A stretch of 64,000 nt of DNA from JAJFUV01 sp964561215 (GTDB lineage: Bacteria; Acidobacteriota; Terriglobia; Bryobacterales; Bryobacteraceae): contig CAZLOS010000004.1 in NCBI GenBank assembly GCA_964561215.1, forward strand, positions 1-64,000, written 5' to 3'. Position 1 is the first letter of the stretch. Every line of letters begins with the position of its first letter. Below, piece after piece: positions 1 to 9,202 of this stretch. The translations under genes and the position numbers were made by a program. The notes beneath the pieces were generated by a model. That model was not told the DNA's origin. It was given only the letters and a program-made list of their open reading frames with translations, and did no database searches.

Positions 1-33
1 CCCGTGCAATACGCTTTCAGCGGACCGACTCGG

Positions 34-321
34 TCAGCGTGCCCTGCGGCGTGCGGGACCCGAGTGTTGCCATTGACCGGGGCGAGCGTGGGTGGAGCAG
101 GCATGCATGTAGCGGCGCAGTTTGCGGGCCAGGTCCGGGGCCGAAGCGAAGGTGCCGCGAGCGATGACCTCGCACCCGGTCTTGCCGAACCCGATGTCCA
201 CCTGATTCAGGGACGAAGAGTAAGTGCGGGTGAAGTGCAGTCGTACCTGGGGATGATGGGCCAGGAATTGCCGAAACAAAGGCCGACAGGTATCCACGTG
301 AGGCTCGATCTTGGGAGGCTT
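34..321 (-). pseudogene. IS630-family transposase, C-terminal remnant
   Basis: The reading frame on the minus strand encodes a segment with the order LHFTRTYSSSLNQVDIGF, then VIARGTFASAPDLARKLRRY, then a Trp/Pro-Ala-Arg-Arg tail. This matches the C-terminal end of the DDE domain of IS630-type transposases, where the consensus reads HFTPTYSSWLNQVE.WF followed by a helix around PDLxRKLxRYI and a final PxRRI. The catalytic glutamate of the usual LNQVE is replaced by Asp here, and the Trp of WFxK is lost. A stop codon closes the frame just upstream (near 322), so the N-terminal helix-turn-helix and first catalytic Asp are missing. I saw no terminal inverted repeats. It is a dead fragment of an old insertion. 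Confidence 0.7.
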
Positions 322-375
322 TTAGATAGTGCAACCACTCAGCCGGGTTCCGGCCATTGCATTTACGCGGAGGAC

Positions 376-1203
376 TTAGCGATCAGCGTCGGAGCGGGTC
401 AATGAGTCACGAATCGACCGGGCCGCAGCCTTGGAACCCGGAACCCGGATCACTTCCCAGTCCAGACCTTCGAAAGGAGTGCAGTCGGCCAGTTCGTCGG
501 TTACCAGAACGTCAACGACCGAAGCCGGGCCAACGCATGCGAATGAGACGGTTCCGAGTTTCGAATGGTCGGCCAGACCGATGACCTGCTGCGCGACGCC
601 GATCATGGCCCGCTTGACGGCGGCGTCCCCTTCGGTGTGCTCAGTGAGGCCGTTCTTGCGGTCCAGCGCCCCCATCCCGAGGAACAGTTTGTCGACGCGG
701 TAGTGGGCGATCTGCTCGATGGTGGTCTGTCCTACCAACTGGCGGTGCAAGGGATCCCAGCGGCCCCCCAGGACGGTAAGCTCGATGTTGGGAGATCCGG
801 CCAGGACAGAGGCCACTTCCAGACTGTTCGTGATCACCTTGGCGCGGTTGACATGGAGAGTACGCGCGACCCAGACGGCCGTGGTGGCGCCGTCGATGAT
901 CAAGGAGTCGCCCTCCTGAACCATTTCGGCGGCGCGCCGGCCTAGCGCTTCCTTAAGCTCGAAAGCCTGAGCCATGCGCCGTTCGTAGGGGACCGGAGGA
1001 GTCGTATGACGCAGGGCCCCCCCGTGCGTTTTGAGGATCTGGCCACGCACTTCCAGTTCGTGCAGATCGCGCCGTACAGTATCCTCGCTGACTTGGAAGC
1101 GGCCAGCCAGGTCCGTTACTGAAGCTCGATGTTCCTGCTCGAGGATCTGCAAGATGTGCGCCCGACGTTCATCGGTGAACAAGCGATCACCGCCCCTGTT
1201 CAT
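376..1203 (-). CDS. DeoR/GlpR-family transcriptional regulator
   Basis: About 275 residues. The N-terminus (residues 8-60) is a DeoR winged helix: RRAHILQILEQEHRASVTDLAGRF, then VSEDTVRRDLHELEVRGQILKTHGGA, which is the family signature. Residues 80-250 form the DeoRC sugar-phosphate sensor domain with the IIDGATT, VITNSLEVA and LGMGALD motifs that bind a phosphorylated sugar in this family. I chose the ATG at 1203 because GAGGGAA lies at ribosome-binding distance; a frame-open extension up to 1302 has no such site. It is divergent from the TonB receptor at 1691, so it may control a sugar-uptake gene and itself. A phased direct repeat in the shared upstream region (1409-1435) is a candidate operator. 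The effector cannot be told from sequence. Confidence 0.9.
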   Translation of the reverse strand: MNRGGDRLFTDERRAHILQILEQEHRASVTDLAGRFQVSEDTVRRDLHELEVRGQILKTHGGALRHTTPPVPYERRMAQAFELKEALGRRAAEMVQEGDSLIIDGATTAVWVARTLHVNRAKVITNSLEVASVLAGSPNIELTVLGGRWDPLHRQLVGQTTIEQIAHYRVDKLFLGMGALDRKNGLTEHTEGDAAVKRAMIGVAQQVIGLADHSKLGTVSFACVGPASVVDVLVTDELADCTPFEGLDWEVIRVPGSKAAARSIRDSLTRSDADR

Positions 1204-1408
1204 CGTGGTTCCCTCTGGGGAGCCGGCCGCACTGGCAGGCATGGATGCTGCATGTTCCTTCTGTGCCAGTTCTGTGGCATCGGTACTCTTAAGTCGGGTC
1301 AACTCCGTTGAAGATCGGCGCCAAACGGTCGAATAACAGCCACTTGTGGCATCGACTCGCCGGCCGGCGGGCAGGCACGACCAGATCGTCCAGGCTCGAT
1401 TCTAATCG

Positions 1409-1435
1409 AAAATGCAGATTTATGCAAGTTTATGC
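1409..1435. promoter_or_regulatory. three 10-bp-phased direct repeats, candidate DeoR operator
   Basis: AAAATGC, TTTATGC and TTTATGC start at 1409, 1419 and 1429, so the ATGC cores recur exactly once per DNA turn on one face. DeoR-family regulators commonly bind short direct repeats with about 10-bp spacing. The site lies between the divergent regulator (start 1203) and receptor (start 1691). The assignment is an inference; the repeat itself is directly visible. Confidence 0.4.
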
Positions 1436-1591
1436 CCAGGGTGTCAAGCGCCGGTCTCTGCAATTTGTTGCCGTCTTTGTGGCCTCAAGTGTCTATATAT
1501 ACTTTGTTATCATTGTAATACGCAATCTTGAGGCTCGCTGGTGGTGCCTGGATCCGCTTCTTTCACTATGCACTATTCTGCAAGCTTCTGC

Positions 1592-1620
1592 TTGACTGTG
1601 CGATATCGGCGGCATACACT
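1592..1620 (+). promoter_or_regulatory. sigma-70-type promoter for the first TonB receptor
   Basis: TTGACT, a 17-bp spacer and TACACT point towards the receptor gene. Transcription would begin near 1627 and leave a leader of about 65 nt carrying AGGAG just before the ATG at 1691. Confidence 0.5.
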
Positions 1621-1690
1621 AGGAAACCGATGCTCCTCTTTGCAGACGAAAGAGAAGTGTCGATTGTCGCAATTTACTTCAGGAGATTAC

Positions 1691-4600
1691 ATGGGAGTGA
1701 AGCAACGTTTTCTACACATCAGTTGCATCCTTGCCTGTTTGTGTCTGATGTGCGTGCAGTTGACTGCACAAACTACTACCGCAACTCTTGAAGGTGTGGT
1801 TACCGATTCGTCCCAGGCTATAGTTCCTGGCGCGAAGGTGGAACTCACCAACGAGGGTACAAATATCAAGCAAGTGAGAACGAGCGATCCGCGAGGACGC
1901 TATTATTTCCCGCTGCTGCCACCCGGCAGCTACCGCTTGAATGTCACACTTGCCGGTTTCCAGGAATTCCAGCGAACCGGAATCGTCCTCCAGGTTCAAC
2001 AGGCAGCCCGCGTGGACGTGGCATTAAAAATGGGCGAGGTGACCACGAAGGTGGAGGTCACCGGTGAGGCGCCGCGGCTCGATGCCGTGAACGCGACCCA
2101 GGGCCGTGTGTTCTCAAGCAGCGCACTTTTGGATATGCCTGGTGCTCAGAATCCACTCGGCTTGGCTACTCTGACGCCGGGTGTTGTCGGCCTGGGCGGC
2201 TATCCTACCGGCGGCGGCGTCAATTTCTCCGCCAACGGCGGAAGGTTGAATGTCACCGACGTTCTGCTGGATGGTGTCACCACCAGCGTGATGGAACACA
2301 ACAGCGGCATTCAGAGCATCCAATACACGCCGACCAACGAAGGCGTTCAGGAATTCAAGATCCAGACCAGCGGCTACAGTGCTGAGTACGGCACGAGCGG
2401 CAACGTGGTCATCAGCATGGTATCCAAATCCGGAACCAACCAGTTGCATGGCGACGGCTTTGAGTATTACAACAACAGCGCCTTTAGCGCGAACAACTTC
2501 TTTGCCAACCGCAACGGAAGACCGGTTGCCGATAGCCACAGCAGCCAGTACGGCGCGGCGGTCGGCGGGCCGGTCTATATTCCGAAGGTCTATGACGGAC
2601 GGAACAAGACCTTCTTCTTCTTCCATTACGAGCGCCGGTCCGTGCCCACCACACTGAAAACCTGGCAGGGGACCGTTCCGACGGACCTCGAGAAGAACGG
2701 CGACTTCAGCAAGACGCTTACCGCCGCCGGTCAGTCGGTCACGATCTACGATCCCACCACTGTGCGTAAGGACGCCAGCGGCAATTGGGTCCGGGACCCC
2801 TTCCCCGGCAACGTAGTGCCCAAGGGCATGTGGAGCCCCGTCGCGGCTAAAGTAATGCCCTACTATCCCGGTCCGACCTCGAATGGATCCGGGCCGTCGC
2901 ATATCGGCAACTTCTACAAACAGAACGACTACGTGCAGGCGTGGTATCAGATGGAAGCCAAGATCGACCACAACTTCACCGAGAATCAACGGTTGTCAGT
3001 CCGATACAGCCGCAGCCCGTCGTCCAGCTACGACGCATCGAATCCCTGGGGAGAAGGCAACTTCATGATCCCCAGCAACTACAACATCAACAGTGATAGC
3101 CCGCAGAACGCGGTCGCAAACTACACCAACGTCCTTAACCCCTCAACGGTACTGACCCTTCAGTGGGGCGTCACGCGCGACTACGCGCTCTGGGACCATC
3201 AGAATGTTCCCACCTCGTTCATTCCTTCGTCGCTCGGCTTCAGTGGCGACCTGCAAGTCCAGCAACCGCCCTCTTTCCAAATGGAGGGATACAGCAACGT
3301 CGGTCCGGACATCTTCAACCGTTCCGTTCGGGGCAACGACGTGAATCACTTCCAGGGTAGCCTGACCAAGGTTCATGGCGGGCATTCCCTCAAGTTCGGT
3401 GGAGAAGCCAGGTATTACCGCCTGAACTATGGGCAACCGGGCATTTCCACGGCCTCGTTCACTTTCTGCAACCAGCAAACGGCAGCCGCGCCGCTCGCCG
3501 CGGGCGCCGCGCAAGGAAATGCGTTAGCCTCCTTCATGGTGGGCTTCGGCGGAGGTTGCCCGATGCCCGCCGCTGCCGGGCAGAGTATCGACTCGACGTC
3601 GATGACGGCCGCACACACCTATGGCGGCTACATCCAGGACGATTACCGCGTGACGCCGAAACTGACCGTCAATCTCGGCCTCCGCTACGAGCTTCAGCGT
3701 CCGTCTACCGAGCGGCATAACCGCTTCCAGTACGTCGACCTGAACATGACGAATCCGCTCAACGGAAAGCTTCCGTTTACCGACAACTGCCCTGCTTGCT
3801 CGAATTTGAAGGGCGGCTACGTTTACAACGACGCGAATAACCGCATGGAGTACAACACCATGTGGCACGATTTCGCCCCCCGCATCGGCTTCGCCTATCA
3901 GTTCGCTCCGCGCGCTGTTGTCCGCGGCGGCTACGGCTGGTTCTACGGCGTGAGCAACGGTTCCCTTGTGGGATTCCTGGCAGACGGCTATGTCAGCAGC
4001 ACGTCTTTCATCCCCTCGACCGACGGCGGGATCCACATGACCACTTCGATCACGAATCCGTTCCCGAATGGCATCGTTCAGCCCACGGGTTCGAAGTTAG
4101 GAGCGAGCCAGGGCCTGGGCGACACGATCGGCGGCACGAACTTTGTAGGCTTGGGCGGACTTGACCTTAACACCACCCCGCGGACCCAACAGTGGGGCCT
4201 CTCGGTGGAACGCGAACTTCCGTTCAACTCGGTGTTTGAGCTCGCCTATTCGGCGACCAAAGGGACTCACCTTGGTTTCGGTACCCTTCGGAGCTTCTTG
4301 AGCTATGTCGACCCGACCTATGAGAAACTGGGCGCCAAACTGTGGGACCAGGTTGCCAACCCGTTTTACGGATTAGTGCCGGCGACATCCGGTTTGAATT
4401 CGCCGACCGTTATGCGCCGGCAACTGCTATCCGCGTTTCCGCAGTACAGCCTGGTTAGCATGAGGCCCGGTCCTCCTCGCGGCAACTCGATTTACCACGC
4501 GATGATCGCCAAGTTCACGAAGCATCTTTCGAGTGGATTGCAGATGACCACGAGCTATACCTTCTCGAAGAGCATCAGCGACAGCGACAGCGCCGACGAT

Positions 4601-5266
4601 CCAAACGTCGACTGGCTGACAGGTGCGATTGGAGAAAACAGCGGCGGTAGGGCGCGCATTCAGGACTCCAGCAATTTGCGTCTTGAGCGGTCTGTTTCGC
4701 AGTTCGACATCCCGCACCGGTTCCTGGTGGACTTTTCCTACAGGCTCCCCGTGGGCCGCGGCCAGACCTTCGGCTCGCATTGGGGCCGTGCGTTGGATAT
4801 GATCGCTGGTGGTTGGCAGCTCAACGGTGTGATTCAGGCCAACTCCGGGACCCCGCTGGTTCCGCACATGTCGGGTGGGACCGTTGCCGAAAGCGGTTTG
4901 GGCAACGTACAGCGGCCGAACGTCGTCGGCGACCCGAACACGACTGGTTCGATCGAAGATCGCTTGAACCACTATCTCGATCCGAACGCGTTCACGCGTC
5001 CGGCACCGTTTGTCGACGGCACCGCTCCCCGTGTTATGGGATATGCCCGTGCTCAGGGCTTCCATGGCATGAACGCGTCCATCTTCAAGCAATTCCACCT
5101 CACCGAAACCCGTTACGGTGAGTTCCGCTGGGAAGCCTACAACGTGACCAATACTCCGATTTTTGGAGTTCCCGGCACCACGGTTGGCGCAAGCAATTTC
5201 GGCGTCATTTCGTCCCAGGCCAACAGCCCGAGGTCGATGCGGATGGTGCTGAAGTTCTACTTCTAG
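1691..5266 (+). CDS. Oar-like TonB-dependent receptor with carboxypeptidase-regulatory domain
   Basis: 1191 residues. A signal peptide (residues 1-27, hydrophobic core SCILACLCLMCV) is followed by a carboxypeptidase-regulatory-like beta-sandwich (about 28-110, with GVVTDSSQAIVPGAKVEL and GxYxFPxLPPGSYRLNV). A plug-like segment (about 115-240) and a long outer-membrane beta-barrel follow, ending in the aromatic tail LKFYF expected for Bam-assembled barrels. This architecture is the Oar/SusC-like type expanded in Acidobacteriota. The start was chosen because AGGAG lies 5 nt upstream of ATG 1691 and the signal peptide begins there. No SusD partner is adjacent. The substrate is unknown; proximity to a DeoR sugar regulator hints at a carbohydrate but does not prove it. 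A strong terminator follows at 5327. Confidence 0.9.
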   Translation: MGVKQRFLHISCILACLCLMCVQLTAQTTTATLEGVVTDSSQAIVPGAKVELTNEGTNIKQVRTSDPRGRYYFPLLPPGSYRLNVTLAGFQEFQRTGIVLQVQQAARVDVALKMGEVTTKVEVTGEAPRLDAVNATQGRVFSSSALLDMPGAQNPLGLATLTPGVVGLGGYPTGGGVNFSANGGRLNVTDVLLDGVTTSVMEHNSGIQSIQYTPTNEGVQEFKIQTSGYSAEYGTSGNVVISMVSKSGTNQLHGDGFEYYNNSAFSANNFFANRNGRPVADSHSSQYGAAVGGPVYIPKVYDGRNKTFFFFHYERRSVPTTLKTWQGTVPTDLEKNGDFSKTLTAAGQSVTIYDPTTVRKDASGNWVRDPFPGNVVPKGMWSPVAAKVMPYYPGPTSNGSGPSHIGNFYKQNDYVQAWYQMEAKIDHNFTENQRLSVRYSRSPSSSYDASNPWGEGNFMIPSNYNINSDSPQNAVANYTNVLNPSTVLTLQWGVTRDYALWDHQNVPTSFIPSSLGFSGDLQVQQPPSFQMEGYSNVGPDIFNRSVRGNDVNHFQGSLTKVHGGHSLKFGGEARYYRLNYGQPGISTASFTFCNQQTAAAPLAAGAAQGNALASFMVGFGGGCPMPAAAGQSIDSTSMTAAHTYGGYIQDDYRVTPKLTVNLGLRYELQRPSTERHNRFQYVDLNMTNPLNGKLPFTDNCPACSNLKGGYVYNDANNRMEYNTMWHDFAPRIGFAYQFAPRAVVRGGYGWFYGVSNGSLVGFLADGYVSSTSFIPSTDGGIHMTTSITNPFPNGIVQPTGSKLGASQGLGDTIGGTNFVGLGGLDLNTTPRTQQWGLSVERELPFNSVFELAYSATKGTHLGFGTLRSFLSYVDPTYEKLGAKLWDQVANPFYGLVPATSGLNSPTVMRRQLLSAFPQYSLVSMRPGPPRGNSIYHAMIAKFTKHLSSGLQMTTSYTFSKSISDSDSADDPNVDWLTGAIGENSGGRARIQDSSNLRLERSVSQFDIPHRFLVDFSYRLPVGRGQTFGSHWGRALDMIAGGWQLNGVIQANSGTPLVPHMSGGTVAESGLGNVQRPNVVGDPNTTGSIEDRLNHYLDPNAFTRPAPFVDGTAPRVMGYARAQGFHGMNASIFKQFHLTETRYGEFRWEAYNVTNTPIFGVPGTTVGASNFGVISSQANSPRSMRMVLKFYF

Positions 5267-5326
5267 AATGCACAGTCTCACTCCGGGACCGAGACGTTTT
5301 CGGTCGCGGGTGTGAGGGGTAACCTG

Positions 5327-5363
5327 ATGGCGGGGTTCGTCGCAAGCGGACCCCGCCATTTTT
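5327..5363 (+). terminator. rho-independent terminator after the receptor
   Basis: ATGGCGGGGT and ACCCCGCCAT form a perfect 10-bp stem around a 13-nt loop, followed by TTTTT. It lies 60 bp past the receptor stop codon. Confidence 0.8.
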
Positions 5364-5457
5364 GTACAGACTTACATTGGAATCGATATCCAGGCTCTGT
5401 CCAACTTGCGCCGAAGGGCCGGCCACAGGGAAGATGTACGGGTAGAGGGAGGACGCG

Positions 5458-6345
5458 GTGAGGCAATTCAAGTGTTCGGTGTGCGGTCTTGTCTATGACC
5501 CGGAGAAAGGGCTGCCGGAACAGGGCATCCCACCAGGAACACCCTTCGATGCGCTGCCTTCCGGCTTCTGCTGCCCGGTCTGCGGCGCGAGCAGGGACGA
5601 GTTTTCACCTATCGAGATGCCCGGCGGCGAAACAGTGGATTCACCCGTCCACGTGTACGCTACTGTCCAGGAAGTGATACCCCGGACGCCAAGCATCAAG
5701 AGCTTCCGGTTAGCGATCCCCAACTACGTCAAGTTCAGGCCCGGGCAGTATCTGTCCATCAGCCTCGAACAAAGGGTGGACCTGACACGGTACCTGTCGA
5801 TTTCGAGCTCCCCCACCGAAGAGGACTATCTCGAGGTCACCAAGAGGATCACCCAGAGCCGGTTCTCCCAGATTCTGAATAAGGTTGAGCCCGGCTACAA
5901 GGTCTCGATCACCTATCCCATGGGCAAGTTCACCTTCGAGGGGGAGTTCCCGAAAATCGCCATGCTGTCCGGAGGGATCGGTATCACTCCACTTCGCAGC
6001 ATTTGCCGGTATGCCGCCGCCAAGCAGTTGAACACGAACATCTGCCTGCTCTATTCGAATCGCGACCTGGAGGAAGTCGCTTTCAAATCCGAGTTCGACG
6101 CCATGCAGAAGGCGAATCCACGCTTCAAGGCCGTGCATACCCTCAGCCGGGCGGGCGACGACTGGGCCGGAAGAAGAGGACGTATCGACGCTGCGTTGGT
6201 TCGGGAGGAAGTACCCGACTACCGTGAACGCCTGTTCTATGTATGCGGGCCGCCCCAGATGGTCGATGCACTGACGGATATGCTCCGTAATGAACTTCAG
6301 ATCCCCGAAGCGCACATCAAGACGGAGGGCTTTCTCGGCTACTAA
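5458..6345 (+). CDS. rubredoxin domain fused to a ferredoxin-reductase-type FAD/NAD oxidoreductase
   Basis: 295 residues. Residues 1-48 form a rubredoxin: the first iron-binding pair is in CSVCGLVYDPEKG and the second in FCCPVCGASRDEF. Residues 63-295 are a ferredoxin-NADP reductase module, with the FAD-binding RYLSISSSP (RxxS-type), the NAD-binding GGIGITPLRSI and the C-terminal FYVCGPPQMV. No plant-type [2Fe-2S] domain is present, so electrons should flow NAD(P)H to FAD to the attached rubredoxin iron. The acceptor is unknown; rubredoxin reductases usually serve oxygen or peroxide reduction. Start is GTG at 5458 after GAGGGAGGA. A CDGSH iron-sulfur protein follows 70 bp downstream on the same strand. 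Cytoplasmic: no signal peptide. Confidence 0.88.
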   Translation: MRQFKCSVCGLVYDPEKGLPEQGIPPGTPFDALPSGFCCPVCGASRDEFSPIEMPGGETVDSPVHVYATVQEVIPRTPSIKSFRLAIPNYVKFRPGQYLSISLEQRVDLTRYLSISSSPTEEDYLEVTKRITQSRFSQILNKVEPGYKVSITYPMGKFTFEGEFPKIAMLSGGIGITPLRSICRYAAAKQLNTNICLLYSNRDLEEVAFKSEFDAMQKANPRFKAVHTLSRAGDDWAGRRGRIDAALVREEVPDYRERLFYVCGPPQMVDALTDMLRNELQIPEAHIKTEGFLGY

Positions 6346-6415
6346 GCCGATCGGACCCGCCGGGCTTAAAGGGCGTATAATTCAGGCATTCGAGCACTGA
6401 GGAGGATTCTTTTTC

Positions 6416-6655
6416 ATGCCGGAACCAACCATTGCCGCAAAGCATCCAGCCCGCGTTAGCCTTGAAGCCGGTAAGACTTACTACTGGTGCCGCTGTGGAC
6501 TATCGAAAAGCCAGCCTTTCTGCGACGGCTCCCACCGGACCACGGAATTCCGGCCGCTGGCGTGGACAGCCGAGGAATCCAAAGAAGTCTGGTTGTGCCA
6601 GTGCAAGCGCACGAAGAACCCGCCCTTCTGTGACGGGACGCATAAGGGGCTGTAA
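6416..6655 (+). CDS. tandem CDGSH iron-sulfur domain protein
   Basis: 79 residues with two CDGSH-type [2Fe-2S] sites: YYWCRCGLSKSQPFCDGSH (about 22-40) and LCQCKRTKNPPFCDGTH (about 60-77). Each has the family's three Cys plus one His ligand pattern (CxCxxxxxxPFCDGxH). Such small dual-CDGSH proteins are widespread in bacteria and are thought to act in redox or cluster handling. The start ATG follows GAGGAGG-like sequence (AGGAGG near 6400). A TATAAT at 6376-6381 could be its own -10 element, although I see no good -35. Its neighbour upstream is a rubredoxin-reductase fusion, so the pair may be a small electron-transfer unit. Confidence 0.9.
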   Translation: MPEPTIAAKHPARVSLEAGKTYYWCRCGLSKSQPFCDGSHRTTEFRPLAWTAEESKEVWLCQCKRTKNPPFCDGTHKGL

Positions 6656-6658
6656 AGA

Positions 6659-9121
6659 CTACTTCCCCGTCGCGCGACCGAAAAACCGGATGCGGGCCAC
6701 GAAGTGACGGCCCTCCTGGCCGTAAAACTGCAGGTATTGAGGCGAGCCGGTCGTGTTGTTCACGGCTGTAGGATTGGCCCGGCCAGTGGCGTTATTGACG
6801 CCGCCGCGGAGGGCGAAACGATACCCGCGCAGCGTGAACATGCGCTCCAGGTGAACGTTCAAGTCGAAGTTCCACGGATAGCGGCTGGAGTTCACGCCGC
6901 CCACGATGCGGCCGGTCTCATCCTGAATGGAGAATGGGAATCCCGTCCTCGCGTCGGCCATAACTGCGATTGCCCAATCCTTCCACGGCAGCGGAAGGTA
7001 AGCCCACCCCATCAGGCGATTCGGCGTGTCCCAAGGCAGGGGCTGCAGGGTTTGGGTAACTTGCAGCGACTGGCTGTCGTACAGGTTCAGGACGGAATTC
7101 GTGTGTGCGCGCGAAAACGTATAGGACGCCATCCATTCGTGCTGGCCCTTGAGGGTCTGCCGGACGGACAGTTCGACCTTGTCGAAATTGTCGCGCCGAA
7201 GATTCGTCAACTTGTAGCGCCCGTTGATCAGGATCTCGGACAATGACGAGTCGATTGGCGGCTCTCCGGCGGCCGCCGCGTTGATGAATGTGAATCCCTC
7301 CGTGCCGCGGCGCCGCAGGTAATACGCGCTCGCGAAGAGGTGTTCCTTCAACTGGTGGTCCGCACCGAGGCTCCAGTTCGTCCCCCGCGGCAGCCGTAAC
7401 GGCCCGGAGCCCCGCGCGAACGTGGCCATGGAAGCGGGTCCGGAGGGCGTTCCATCGGCATTGTACTGAACAGTGGCCGCCACCTGGTCCATCGGGCGGC
7501 CCAGCAAATTGAAATTGACTGCGTCGTGCGTGACCGCGTATCCGCCGGAAAGCCGCGTACGGCCGGCTGCAAACGGGGCCCAGGAAAAGGCGATGCGCGG
7601 CGACCAGGCATGGTCCCCGATCTGCCGGTCCCAGTCGTGGCGCACGCCAAGGTCGAGTTGAAGCCGCTTGTTGATCCGCCACGAGTCGAGCGCGTAAAAG
7701 GACATTTCGGTATCCGATATGCCGAAGAAAGCGGGCCCCTGGTACATGGTTCTCGAGAGCAGCTGGCCGGATAGTCCGACGATCTGGTAGCCGGTGCGGC
7801 GGAAGTCGCCCGCGTAACGCAGGCGGTTCGCATCTGCGCCCGTCTTGATCTGGTGGGTTCCGGCGAACCGGAACGCGGGCAGGAATCCGTCAACCAGGAT
7901 CTGGTCGCGGGAGGCCGTCTGGTTGAAATTCTGGAAGTGATTGCCGCTGCGGCCGCCGGGCGAGACGACGTACAACTCCCGACCGTGGGAGAACTGCCTG
8001 CCCGTGATGTAATTGTGCGCGTAGCCGAATTCGATGAGCGCTCCCCGGCCGAGGTAAGCCTGGTCCTTGACGCTGGCGAAATACTGGCGAGAACGCAAGT
8101 TCAGTGTCGTGGAAACGGGGTCAAGGGGCCCGAGGCCCACGCGCCCTTCGTGGTTCACATTCACCAGGAAATCGGCGAAAAGGATGTTCGAAGGCGTGAC
8201 GTTCACTTGCGTGTGCAGGAGATTGCCGCCCGCCCAGCCGCTACGCGTGTTCGCGCCCTTGGGAAGGCCGCTGACTACAGCCTGGTTATATTCGGCATCG
8301 ATATTATCGGCGAACCAGGCGCGGCGGCGCACGATCGGCCCCGAAACGCCGAAACGCGGGTACCAATCGCCCAGGCGAACTCCTTCTTGCATGTCGGCGC
8401 CGGGGAAGAAATTCGTCGCTGTGTAGCGAAACTCATCCGCGCCGCTATTGGTTCGGATCGCCAGCGCACCTGCCGATCCCTTACCGAACTCGGGCGAGTA
8501 GAGGCCCGAGGAGTACTGGAGCGAGCGGACGCCTTCCATTCCCAACCGTGTCTGCAGCCCTCCCGTGATGGGATCGGTGATGTTGAAGCCGTTGAGCAGG
8601 TACAACACCTGATCCTCAGAAGACCCATTGAAGTGCAGCGCGCCGGTCGAATCCTGGACGACGCCGGGCATCAGCTTCATCGAGTTGCGCAAGCTGTGGC
8701 TGGCCGGGTAAGGGATGTCATTCACGATGGTGCCGCTGAGGCGCTCTTCTTTCTGCGTCTGGGCAAGGTCGACGGGGGAGGGCCGCTCGTTCACGTCCAT
8801 CGACTGGAACACCTCCCGCACAGCGTTGATCACCAGCGTGATCTCGTGGGAGCCTTCGACCTCGACCGGCTGGTCCTTGAGTTCGTAGTACCCGTCGCGA
8901 TCGACATGGATCACATACTGGCCTGGGGCAGGCAGCGTGACAGTGAAGGCGCCCGTGGGACCGGAGTGCGTCTCGAGCGGGCCGGGGCGGAGCGTGATCC
9001 GCGCGCCGGCGACAGGAGCGGCATTCCCGTCGACAACGCGCCCGTGCACAATAACATCCAGAGCCCGGAGGGGCAGCCCGCCGAGCAGCAGAATGACGAG
9101 CAGGTGCCTCAGACCTTGCAC
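6659..9121 (-). CDS. TonB-dependent receptor, shorter Oar-like type
   Basis: 820 residues. A signal peptide (MQGLRHLLVILLLGGLPLRA) precedes a carboxypeptidase-regulatory-like domain (about 23-105, VHGRVVDGNAAPVAGARITL and APGQYVIHVDRDGYY). A plug region includes the GSSEDQVLYLLNGFNITDP motif, similar to SusC-like plugs, and a beta-barrel follows. It is 200-400 residues shorter than the three other receptors in this window, mainly in the barrel. The 3' end lies 3 bp from the convergent CDGSH gene. The protein ends in IRFFGRATGK rather than a terminal aromatic residue, which is atypical for an outer-membrane barrel; the Phe lies eight residues from the end. The substrate cannot be inferred. Confidence 0.85.
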   Translation of the reverse strand: MQGLRHLLVILLLGGLPLRALDVIVHGRVVDGNAAPVAGARITLRPGPLETHSGPTGAFTVTLPAPGQYVIHVDRDGYYELKDQPVEVEGSHEITLVINAVREVFQSMDVNERPSPVDLAQTQKEERLSGTIVNDIPYPASHSLRNSMKLMPGVVQDSTGALHFNGSSEDQVLYLLNGFNITDPITGGLQTRLGMEGVRSLQYSSGLYSPEFGKGSAGALAIRTNSGADEFRYTATNFFPGADMQEGVRLGDWYPRFGVSGPIVRRRAWFADNIDAEYNQAVVSGLPKGANTRSGWAGGNLLHTQVNVTPSNILFADFLVNVNHEGRVGLGPLDPVSTTLNLRSRQYFASVKDQAYLGRGALIEFGYAHNYITGRQFSHGRELYVVSPGGRSGNHFQNFNQTASRDQILVDGFLPAFRFAGTHQIKTGADANRLRYAGDFRRTGYQIVGLSGQLLSRTMYQGPAFFGISDTEMSFYALDSWRINKRLQLDLGVRHDWDRQIGDHAWSPRIAFSWAPFAAGRTRLSGGYAVTHDAVNFNLLGRPMDQVAATVQYNADGTPSGPASMATFARGSGPLRLPRGTNWSLGADHQLKEHLFASAYYLRRRGTEGFTFINAAAAGEPPIDSSLSEILINGRYKLTNLRRDNFDKVELSVRQTLKGQHEWMASYTFSRAHTNSVLNLYDSQSLQVTQTLQPLPWDTPNRLMGWAYLPLPWKDWAIAVMADARTGFPFSIQDETGRIVGGVNSSRYPWNFDLNVHLERMFTLRGYRFALRGGVNNATGRANPTAVNNTTGSPQYLQFYGQEGRHFVARIRFFGRATGK

Positions 9122-9202
9122 GACGACTAACCGCCCCTATTGTACTGCTGGGCGAAACGGATGGCCTACCGAATTTGCGCGCTGTGCAGATATCCTGGAA
9201 AG

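Larger units (their letters stand above)
1204..1690. other. 487-bp divergent intergenic region
   Basis: This stretch separates the DeoR regulator from the TonB receptor. It is more AT-rich than its surroundings, notably 1395-1530. It contains the phased repeats at 1409-1435 and a good sigma-70-like promoter at 1592-1620. The frames that are open here show no recognisable protein and no ribosome-binding site. Confidence 0.6.

Noticed and set aside
1204..1302. 33-residue extension of the DeoR regulator
   Set aside because: No ribosome-binding site at its start, and the GAGG-preceded ATG at 1203 directly precedes the winged helix.
5285..5307. Hairpin GACCGA/TCGGTC just after the first receptor
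   Set aside because: Short stem and no T run; the stronger terminator is at 5327.
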